A stretch of DNA of 45,000 nucleotides from contig CAUYUJ010019270.1 in assembly GCA_963575745.1 (NCBI GenBank), positions 668,554-713,553 of the forward strand, given 5' to 3'. Positions 38,422-45,000 of the stretch are shown piece after piece (the first letter of the stretch is position 1; every line of letters begins with the position of its first letter). Position numbers and translations under genes: made by a program. The stretch comes from Prorocentrum cordatum (Eukaryota; Sar; Dinophyceae; Prorocentrales; Prorocentraceae). The notes beneath the pieces are model-generated. The model was not told the origin of the DNA. It worked only from the letters and a program-made list of their open reading frames with translations, and searched no databases.

Positions 38422-40013
38422 TCAATCTGAGTTATGAGCCATTCGTAAGTACGCATGCCCGTCCCTGGCTTGTCTGAAGACAGATCATAAAACTGACAAA
38501 TCATGCTCAACTTCTTCGGCTTCCTGCATAGTTCAAGGAAGTGGGCATGGATCGATGCTCGCATTTCGTGGGCATGGATCGATGCTCGCATTTCGTCGGA
38601 CGGAGGTCGTGCGCCGTAGAGCTGCTGATACACGTCTGTCCATTCATAATAGAAAAGGTACAGATCAGCGTCGGGGCGATAGGGATCATTGACGACCTTG
38701 AAAATATCACGTGAAATACGATGCTGACCCAGCTCCGATCTAACTGAGCACCAGTAGCATATGGCCCGCATCATTTCGCGCCCCGTCAAGAGTCTCTTTT
38801 CATTCTGGGCGTCGAACTCCATGCGCTGAATCTGGTGAAGGAAGTGATTGTGATGAACAGAAAGACTGCAATTCCTACGCATCTTGTTAAATTTCTCAAT
38901 CAAGTTAGTGGCGATCATGATGTCGAGGCGTCGGAAGCGGCCTGGGTCTCTAAGTTGTTCTTTAGCCACGGTGGGGTCCATGGTTTCCATGATCCAAAGC
39001 TGTGCCTCCTGAGTCTCAGGAGACGATCCAGCCACAGCGCGGACGGCATGCATCTGCCACTCCCGTATGTTTGTAGCATCGGGAATGTCCATCAGATCAA
39101 CCTTTTGGTTATTGCCAACCTGTCTCCATTGGTCCAGAGGAGCACTCTCGTCAAGACCTCCCGGGTCATTGGGCCCACCTGGGCCCTGAGGTCCGCCGCG
39201 ACCGCCTCCACCGCCTGGGGATCCAGGACCCCCCGGACTCCCTGGAGGCGGCTTCCCTGATTGGTCTTGGGCGGCATGGGCAATTCCGCACAAGAATTCG
39301 GTACTTGGTGCGGTACTATGATCACCCCCATCATTGCTCTGCCCTGCCCCGCCAGACGGCGTGGCCGCTGGCGTGCTACCCTTGCCTCCACCCGGCGGCT
39401 GGGCCGTTGGCGGCCTCGCTGGTCCCGCCTGGGTGAAAGGGTGATAGTTAATAAGGGTCATGTCGTCAACAGCGCCTGGCAACTCGGCATTGAAGGGTAC
39501 ATTGTTCCCGGAGATGCCTGGCTTGGCTGGACCTTCGGTGGCAGGACCAGGAACAGTGAAATGGGGTTGCAAAGCTGGCCTGATGGGCGTCCCCTGCGAA
39601 AGCTGGGGCACATCGAACTGATGAAACTTGGGCATGTTGCCCAACGCTTTCTCCATAAATTGGAAGGATTCCATGCCCGTGGTCTTTGTCATCTCTTTTG
39701 CCATTTTTTCCAAGGCCGCCCCCCGGTCAGCTGCTTGCGATCGAGACCACATATGCTGGTCTTTCTCTTTCAAGGATTCAGCGATGGCAGCCCTGAACTC
39801 CATCGCCTCTTTCTCTGATGCAGCTGCGCGGGCCAACGCTTCTTCTTTATCACGAAGGTTGGCGGCTGACTTTTCCGAACTCAATCGACGCTGTTCCTCA
39901 GCTTGCTCTTTCGTCCTCTGCATGTTACACTTGTCAGCGTAAGTATCATCGCAGAGCTTCTGCTGTTGGGGCCAAAAGGTTGGGTCTAGCGCTGTCTCGC
40001 TTCCACTGCTCAC
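38418..40013 (-). CDS. gag: Gag/capsid-like ORF of outer element
   Basis: 531 codons. Residues 25-95 form a coiled coil rich in Glu/Ala/Lys/Arg. A Pro/Gly-rich linker (~150-300) contains several hairpin-derived segments. The C-terminal ~220 residues are helical with many charged and aromatic residues (WQMHAVRAVAGSS...FNKMRRNCSLSVHHNHFLHQIQRMEF...YLFYYEWTDVYQQLYG), as in copia Gag capsids. A perfect 27-bp tandem duplication repeats EMRASIHAH. Upstream there is a zinc-finger frame one base out of phase. It would form the particle shell. Confidence 0.65.
   Translation of the reverse strand: MSSGSETALDPTFWPQQQKLCDDTYADKCNMQRTKEQAEEQRRLSSEKSAANLRDKEEALARAAASEKEAMEFRAAIAESLKEKDQHMWSRSQAADRGAALEKMAKEMTKTTGMESFQFMEKALGNMPKFHQFDVPQLSQGTPIRPALQPHFTVPGPATEGPAKPGISGNNVPFNAELPGAVDDMTLINYHPFTQAGPARPPTAQPPGGGKGSTPAATPSGGAGQSNDGGDHSTAPSTEFLCGIAHAAQDQSGKPPPGSPGGPGSPGGGGGRGGPQGPGGPNDPGGLDESAPLDQWRQVGNNQKVDLMDIPDATNIREWQMHAVRAVAGSSPETQEAQLWIMETMDPTVAKEQLRDPGRFRRLDIMIATNLIEKFNKMRRNCSLSVHHNHFLHQIQRMEFDAQNEKRLLTGREMMRAICYWCSVRSELGQHRISRDIFKVVNDPYRPDADLYLFYYEWTDVYQQLYGARPPSDEMRASIHAHEMRASIHAHFLELCRKPKKLSMICQFYDLSSDKPGTGMRTYEWLITQIE
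38541..38594. repeat. Perfect 27-bp tandem duplication in gag
   Basis: Two identical 27-bp copies at 38541-38567 and 38568-38594 beginning GTGGGCATGGATCGATGC. It keeps the frame and duplicates nine residues. The identity of the copies shows it is recent compared with the decay of the rest. Confidence 0.95.
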
Positions 40014-40505
40014 CCCACTCCGCCTGTTCCACGGGCAAACTCTTTCGTCGGGCGCACGCGACGCAACGCTTCGCGTTCATATCAAAGTGGTCTTTGCAAC
40101 TGGGTGACCCGCAAATGGCGCATAATCCGACCTTTGGGTTTGCTCATAATGAACGACTTTCGGCGGGGCCCCCTCTCGCGAACTGAGGCTGCTGGGCAGC
40201 CCTCACACGCAGCAATGGCGGCATTCCGCCCTCTGGAGGCGCCGAGCAAGGCCGAGCCTGCGACGACGTGGCACCAGACGGCTGGGCCGCCGGCGACGGT
40301 CGTCTGCTCGCCCCTGCCGGCTTGGCCGGCGGGCGCGCTTCGTCACCTGATTGCATCTGTCGAAGCGATGCCCTAGGGTGTTCATGCATCTTGAGCTCCT
40401 CTCGATATTGCTTTTTCTGGTCAACCATCGTCGCAGCCATAAACTGTGCGTTGGCCGCTTCCAGCCTGGCAGCACAAAGTTGATATTGGAGCTCCTTCCT
40501 TTCAT
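39950..40505 (-). pseudogene. Zinc-finger linker upstream of gag, outer element
   Basis: Frame 40144-40440 (98 codons: KKQYREELKMHEH..., then Pro/Ala-rich) ends in TGA at 40144-40146. It continues in phase with LCAICGSPSCKDHFDMNAKRCVACARRK, a Cys/His-rich finger (C-x2-C-x4-C-x2-H...C-x2-C). This frame closes near 39,950, while the capsid ORF is open one base out of phase from about 40,085. A single frameshift would join them. Two dispersed hairpins are at 40279-40289 and 40316-40330. Confidence 0.5.
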
Positions 40506-41068
40506 GCTCTGCCTATGGCTACTGCGGCCCTCTCCCCTTCTAGCCTCGCCACCGCAACAGCGGCGCAGGCGGACTTGGCGTTCGCAGCTTGACTGCGCAC
40601 CGCCAGGGCAGCCCGTCGCTCAGAAGATAATGTCTCAACAATCTTGTTCTCAGCTTCTTCCGCACGCTGCTTGGCAGCCACGGTCTGAGAGGGCATTTGT
40701 GCTATCAAATCTCGTTCTCGCCGACTGGCAGCTTGGGCCATGGCAAGCCTGCCAGCCTCGAACTTCTTCTGAACGTCGGCAATAACTGCATTCATCTTTT
40801 CTCGATCCAGCCGGGCCTGTCCGGCCCTCTGGGCTTCTAAGGCCATGGTCTCATACTGTCTCTGGGCCTCTGGGGCCCTGGCTTCTTCCTGCATAGCTTG
40901 GGTCAAAAGATATTGACAGTTATGTTCTATCTGGATGCAGTCCTCACACAACCATTGATTGCCGCACTTGGGGCACACGCTGGAACAATATCCACGCACT
41001 GGGCGCCTACAAGGCCCCCCGTTTTGTGGGCTTTCCCCGGGCACCTGTTCTCCGCCTGGGGCGGGCAA
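40502..41068 (-). CDS. Zinc-finger and coiled-coil ORF of outer element
   Basis: 188 codons. GYCSSVCPKCGNQWLCEDCIQIEHNC carries Cys28, Cys32, Cys35, Cys41, Cys44, His49 and Cys51, spaced like a B-box or related treble-clef finger. From residue 55 to the end is an Ala/Glu/Arg/Gln-rich coiled coil (TQAMQEEARAPEAQRQYETM...AAKQRAEEAENKIVETLSSE). Such a finger plus coiled coil suits multimerisation of a Gag-like protein. It lies between the first ORF and the gag linker. The neighbouring frames 40927-41297 carry the Arg/Ser-rich upstream part. Confidence 0.55.
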   Translation of the reverse strand: MPAPGGEQVPGESPQNGGPCRRPVRGYCSSVCPKCGNQWLCEDCIQIEHNCQYLLTQAMQEEARAPEAQRQYETMALEAQRAGQARLDREKMNAVIADVQKKFEAGRLAMAQAASRRERDLIAQMPSQTVAAKQRAEEAENKIVETLSSERRAALAVRSQAANAKSACAAVAVARLEGERAAVAIGRA

Positions 41069-41206
41069 CTAGGGCCCGGGTTCCAGCGCGCCTCGCGCAT
41101 GGAAATGGCACTGTTGCTCCTCGAAGTCGATCGGGCACCAGATCGTGGGATCTTGGGCCGCCCCCTGCTCGAAGCAGACGATCGAGGGCGAACGCGTGTG
41201 CTCTCC

Positions 41207-41221
41207 GGTGGCTTGGCCACC
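41207..41221. repeat. Dispersed-family hairpin GGTGGC/GCCACC
   Basis: 6-bp stem, loop TTG. It shows covariation of the outer pairs compared with the CGGC/GCCG majority. Confidence 0.85.
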
Positions 41222-41303
41222 TCGCGGAGCGCCTCATCCCGTTCATCCTGTGCAAACAACTCCGGGGGTGTGACTGGGGGGTCAAGCGGGTCATCATCCT
41301 CAG

Positions 41304-42149
41304 CTACCGCGGGGACCGACGGGCACGAAGTTGGGAACTCGATGCAACCTCTGCCGCCTGGGGCGGGACCTCACCGATTGAGAGAACGGGGGACGGTACC
41401 GGTGTCCCCCATGGCTCGTGTACCGCTGGGACCTCGCGGACTAGGTCGCTGGTCGTCATGTCTACATCTGGTTTCGCAAATGCCTCCCCAAGAGCTTCCA
41501 AGTGATCGTAGTCAACGGTCTCCTGTCCTGGGGATGACCTTCCGTCTGGGACGGGACAGTCGGCAGCGTTCAACAGCGGCAGAACTTGGCTTGGGGACAT
41601 CTCGTACGCGGCATACTCCATGTCAGCTTCCATGGAGTTGACATCGTCTTCGTCATCACACTGTTCGTCGCTGTCTTGACCGGGCTGCCCGTTCAAGGCG
41701 ATCGGAATGGGGTGAGTCCCGGGCGGACGACCCCAACCGTCTGGGACGGCGGGGAGCGCGCCGCTGGACTCCTCCACGATTCTCGGCCGACTGGCTGGGC
41801 CAGCGGCTGGCTCAGCAGAATGTACGGCCATCGGGCTGGAATCTACCGTTTCTGGGGACTCTGCAATCCAAGATGAGAAGGCTCGTCGCCTGGCGTTCAC
41901 GGCTGGGCCGTTCCGCCTCATCGGGTCCGGGGTCTGATCACGTTCTCTGATCGGAGCACGAATGGGAGAATCATATGCAGACATATCTACGACTTCTCCA
42001 ACAACTCCTCCATGATGATCCCGAATGAGGTTAGAAGAGGTAAGAGAGCGGCCCTCCCCTGGGCCGCTGTCCTGTTTTTCTTGCCCGTCTCGATGCACAT
42101 CGTGTAATCTCGCGGGCAATTCGGCTGTCTCATCATAGCTCGATCCCAT
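41304..42149 (-). CDS. First ORF of outer element
   Basis: Open frame of about 281 codons from ATG at 42149, just after the primer-binding site. The frame is also open 41 codons further upstream into the LTR (ATG at 42272). I prefer 42149 because it follows the leader. The product is acidic and disordered: RSLTSSNLIRDHHGG, an EQCDDEDDVNSMEADMEY segment and many Pro/Ser. Two hairpins (41791-41803 and 41899-41911) give Gly-Pro-Ala. No domain recognised. Probably the N-terminal extension of Gag. A frameshift near 41,300 leads to the following Arg/Ser-rich frame. Confidence 0.5.
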   Translation of the reverse strand: MGSSYDETAELPARLHDVHRDGQEKQDSGPGEGRSLTSSNLIRDHHGGVVGEVVDMSAYDSPIRAPIRERDQTPDPMRRNGPAVNARRRAFSSWIAESPETVDSSPMAVHSAEPAAGPASRPRIVEESSGALPAVPDGWGRPPGTHPIPIALNGQPGQDSDEQCDDEDDVNSMEADMEYAAYEMSPSQVLPLLNAADCPVPDGRSSPGQETVDYDHLEALGEAFAKPDVDMTTSDLVREVPAVHEPWGTPVPSPVLSIGEVPPQAAEVASSSQLRARRSPR

Positions 42150-42164
42150 AGCCACTTGGTCGCG

Positions 42165-42182
42165 GGTTTCGGCTGAGAGCCA
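42165..42182 (-). other. Primer-binding site of outer element
   Basis: The coding strand directly after the 5' LTR reads TGGCTCTCAGCCGAAACC. The initial TGG is complementary to the CCA end of a tRNA. The tRNA species is not identified. The sequence is not the TGGTA type seen in the nested element. Confidence 0.6.
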
Positions 42183-42493
42183 GTCTCTCCTCTGAGAATC
42201 GGGGTAAGGTGCCAAAGGAATTAAGGTATCGTGATCAATACGGTCAGTAGTAGAGGATTTGGGACGAAGCATCGATGAAACAATATGTTATCCGTATAGC
42301 AAATGCAATCAAGTATGGTAAGGGAGAAGGCCGGCCAGAGGCGGACGACGACACGAGCCGCGCGCGAGCCCCCGGCGCGCTCCTTTTATCACTTGATCAG
42401 CACTCAGCTTCAGTATAACAAGTAATGTCAATGATGTACAAGTAAGGCGGCAGCAGAGGCACATAATGATGAGGCGGAGAGGAGCATATTTAC
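42183..42493 (-). repeat. 5' LTR of outer element
   Basis: 311 bp, about 93% identical to 8922-9225, with a 7-bp addition (GTTATCC) near 42292. It should carry the promoter. No TATA box stands out, but TTATACTG occurs on the coding strand at 42412-42419. Confidence 0.92.
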
Positions 42494-42500
42494 TGCATCA
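42494..42500. other. Target-site duplication, right copy (TGCATCA)
   Basis: Matches 8915-8921 on the other side of the outer element. Confidence 0.7.
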
Positions 42501-43757
42501 GCATCAGCATCAGCATCAGCATCAGCATCATCAGCACCATCATCACCATCATCATCTGAGTCAGCATAAGCATCAGCATCGCCATCGCTATCATCGTCAG
42601 CATTTGCATCACCGTCATCCCCATCATCATCACCATCACCATCAGCATCATCACCAGCATCTTCATCAGCATCAGCATCAGGATCGGCATCAGCATCATT
42701 ATTACCATCAGCACCATCGGCATCAGCATCAGCATCAGCATCGACATCAGCATCACCAGCAGCACCATCATCACATGAATCAGCATCAGCATCAGCATCA
42801 GCATCGCCATCACCATCATCATCATCATCAGCATCACCATAATCGCCATCATCAGCATCAGCATCAGCACCATCATCATCATCTTGGACATCGACATCGC
42901 TATCAACATCATCACCATCACCATCATCATCAGCATCATCATCACGATCACCATCGGCATCAGCATCATCATCAGGCTCAGCATCATCATCATCATCAGC
43001 AGCAGCCTCATTATCTGCATCAGCATCAGCATTAGAGCATCAACATCCTCAGTATCAGCATTCGCATCACATCAGCATAATCATCATCATCATCATCATC
43101 ATCACCATCACCATCAGCATCAACAACAGCATCAAAATCACCATCATCATCAGTATCATAATCACCAGTTCCATCATCAGAATCAGCAGCAGCAGCATCA
43201 GCATCAGCATTACCACCATCAGCACTATCATCATCATCCGCACCATGATCAGCATCAGCATCAGCATCGCCAGCAGCACCATCGGCATCACATGAGCCGC
43301 ATCAGCATGAGCATCAGTATCAGCATCAGTATCACCATAATCATCAGCATCAGCACACGCATCATCATCAACAGCAGCACCATCGGCAGCAGCATCATCA
43401 GCATCAGCATCAGCATCAGCAGCAACAGCATCATCATCATCATCACCATCAGCATCATCATCATCAGCATCAACACCAGCATCATTGTCACCATCATCAC
43501 CATCACCATCACCATCAGCCTCAGCATCATCATCATCATCATCAGTACCACCATCACCAACATCAGCATGAGCACCAGCATCATCATCACCATCATCACT
43601 AGCATCATCATCAGAATCAGCATCAGCATCAGCAACAGCATCGTCACCATTACCATCATCATCGTCCTCGACATCGGCATCGTCATCAGCATCAGCATCA
43701 GCATCATCAGCATCAGCAACATCGGGATCAGCATCGTCATCACCACCACCACTACTC
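42494..43757. repeat. ATC/CAG-type trinucleotide satellite, block 3
   Basis: Same array type as 3690-8921, into which the outer element inserted. The longer motif appears at about 42886 (CTTGGACATCGACATCG) and 43667 (CCTCGACATCGGCATCG). The array ends sharply at about 43757, where GC-rich sequence starts. Confidence 0.95.
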
Positions 43758-44055
43758 ATCCTCACGGCGTCCTCCGCGGGAGCGCCTTCGGCGGGCGCCT
43801 CGCCGCGGGGCCGCTGGCCCCAGCGGGGCTGGCCGCGCGGCGCGCTGCGCGCGAGCGCGCCGAGCTCCCGCGCCTCGGCCTCGTACACCGCCCGCAGGGC
43901 CTGGGGCAGGGGGAGGGGCTCCGCGGGGCGGGCGCCTGAGGGCCAGGGCCTGTCGTCGTCGTCGTCGTCGTCGCTGTCGTCGTTGGTGTCGGCGTCGTCG
44001 TCGGCGTCGTCGTCGGCGCCTTCGGGGTAGTGAGGCCCACGCTCGACTCAAGCTG
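43758..44055 (-). CDS. Possible acidic host exon next to the satellite
   Basis: One minus-strand frame open from about 44050 reads YPEGADDDADDDADTNDD..., then RPWPSGARPAEPLPLPQALRAVYEAEARELGALARSAPRG..., then runs into the satellite as an Asp/Ala repeat to 43067. The PLPLPQALRAVYEAEARELGALA stretch looks like real amphipathic helix. No start codon or splice signal is evident at the upstream edge, and other frames are open too. It might be the end of a gene whose tail is being extended by satellite. Low confidence. Confidence 0.3.
43950..44025. repeat. (GTC)n-type microsatellite
   Basis: GTC triplets with GCG, GTT and GGC variants. It encodes the Asp-rich run in the possible exon. Confidence 0.9.
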
Positions 44056-45000
44056 GAAGCGCTTGAACTGGGTAAGGATTCGGACTTTCTCTGGGGATGC
44101 AGCGGGTCCTGGTCTCTCCTCCCTTCTCCTCCCTCACCTTCTCGCTCCTCCCTCGTGTCCTCTCCCTCCTCCCCGCCTGCTGTGGAGGCGGGTTGCCGCA
44201 GGACGGGGGATGCTGCTTTGCCTGCCGAGGGGCTTCGCGGTCGCGCACTCCTGTCGCTCTGCCCTGCTGCTGGCTGATATTGCGCGCGCGCTGGCAGCAG
44301 GGCACCCAATCTGCCGTCAAGGACCATCAGGCTGCACAACGACTAAAAACGAAGATCAGCCTCCCACCCGAGAAAGCCCCAAGAGGATGGGAGGGTGATG
44401 GGGGGAGGAGGAACGGGGAGGAGGGAGGAGATGTCGTTTGGCCTCCACGGCAACTTCGCCAGCCATCTTGGCTCCTGTAGTGAGGGAAGATGAGGGAGGG
44501 GGAGGAGGGAGGAAGGACGGCGAGGAAGGACAGGGGCGAAGGCCAGGGGGATGAGAGAGGACGGGGGGGCGATGAGGGACCAGGAGGAGGGATGGGATGA
44601 GGGGCGAGGAGAGAGGGTGACGGGGTAGGGTTTTTACAGTGCACCGCTGACACCCAGGCTCCAAGGGCAGGAAAAACCGCCAGGGACTTACCGCCAGGGC
44701 AGGGAATCGTCCAGCCGAGGAGACGATAGCGCTGGATGGCGGAAGGCCTTTAAAAATCCGCTGATATATTTGCAGCTGAGCATTCGTGACAATACGTATG
44801 GGGCCCGTGCGAAACCGCGGGGAGGAGGGACGGGACGGGGGGAGGAGGGAGGATGGAGCAGGGACGGGGAGGAGTGAGTTGGACCAGTGCAAACCCCAGA
44901 CGCATCATCGATGTTGCAAGTAACCCCTCCTCCACATTCTTCATAATCAGAGAATGGATGGATTCGGCTTGTGTTCGGGATCCGTTTTTTTGCTATGTAT
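44056..45000. other. GC-rich, purine-rich flank without a supported gene
   Basis: Contains long GGGAGGAGGGA-type purine tracts (about 44390-44610 and 44816-44880) and pyrimidine tracts (44110-44175). Open frames on both strands are Pro/Ser-rich products of this composition. I see no domain, RNA gene or repeat boundary. Confidence 0.6.

Larger units (their letters stand above)
8922..42493 (-). mobile_element. Giant copia-type LTR retrotransposon (33.6 kb, outer element)
   Basis: Direct repeats 8922-9225 and 42183-42493 bound the element. Next to them are a target duplication, a TGG-starting primer-binding site inside the right LTR and a G9 polypurine tract inside the left LTR, all consistent with minus-strand transcription. 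The order gag, protease, integrase, RT, RNase H on the coding strand is that of Ty1/copia. About 13 kb of additional ORFs lie downstream of RNase H. Disregarding the nested 9.06-kb insertion, the element is about 24.5 kb, far above the usual 5-10 kb of copia elements. The two LTRs are about 93% identical by hand count (about 20 substitutions plus one 7-bp indel). The coding part has many frameshifts and stops, so it is probably no longer autonomous. Confidence 0.9.

Noticed and set aside
9408-41911. CRISPR-like array interpretation of the repeated hairpins
   Set aside because: Copies are irregularly spaced, vary in stem sequence, lie inside coding regions and have no uniform spacers. The window is eukaryotic in character.
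8922-42493. Plus-strand ORFs opposite the retrotransposon genes
   Set aside because: They are antisense shadows of GC-rich coding sequence without recognisable motifs. All catalytic motifs are on the minus strand.
44048-44944. Pro/Ser-rich ORFs in the right flank
   Set aside because: They result from GGAGG and CCTCC tracts and are open on both strands. No supporting signal.
1-45000. Spliced-leader, tRNA or rRNA genes
   Set aside because: I looked for the dinoflagellate spliced-leader sequence and for tRNA-like T-arm boxes and saw none. No rRNA-like segment was recognised.

Overview
The window looks like nuclear DNA of a dinoflagellate. Support: two Ty1/copia-type retrotransposons that both carry methyltransferase-like domains, very long simple and complex satellites, GC-rich low-complexity coding sequence, and no ordinary host gene structure. 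The species cannot be named from the sequence. Family identities rest on motifs read by eye; no database search was possible.

Layout. 1-400 is low-copy sequence with a degenerate ~73-bp tandem repeat, followed by a 110-bp nearly perfect palindrome (401-510). A trinucleotide (ATC/CAG-type) satellite with a longer-range repeat fills ~520-2860 and 3690-8921. It is interrupted by a GC-rich minisatellite island (2870-3690), resumes at 42494-43757, and is followed by a possible acidic host exon and GC/purine-rich sequence without genes (to 45000).

Inserted into that satellite is a very large LTR retrotransposon (8922-42493, 33.6 kb, minus strand) with ~0.3-kb LTRs, a 7-bp target duplication, a primer-binding site and a G9 polypurine tract. 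Read from right to left it has gag-like ORFs with zinc fingers, a protease remnant (catalytic Asp changed to His), integrase, reverse transcriptase (YADD) and RNase H. These are followed by a methyltransferase-like domain and about 13 kb of extra coding sequence. The extra part includes a KptA/Tpt1-like RNA 2'-phosphotransferase, a possible ADP-ribosyltransferase-like domain, zinc-finger/proline-rich proteins and unrecognised ORFs. Frameshifts and in-frame TAG/TGA codons break it almost everywhere, so this copy is decayed, unless some breaks are sequencing errors.

A second complete copia element (19448-28500, 9.05 kb, minus strand) sits inside the first. It is flanked by 188-bp TG...CA LTRs and a 4-bp duplication AACG. 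It interrupts a host-element ORF whose frame is continuous once the insert and one AACG copy are disregarded. It encodes gag with a CCHC knuckle, protease, a cytosine-methyltransferase-like domain, integrase, reverse transcriptase and RNase H, again with a few stops and frameshifts.

The most unusual signal is a family of about 50 very short perfect hairpins (stem 4-7 bp, once 14 bp; loop usually TGG or TTG on the + strand). They are scattered through the outer element, on both sides of the nested one and never inside it. Stem bases covary between copies, and the copies lie in all three reading frames, so the conserved thing is a nucleic-acid structure rather than a peptide.
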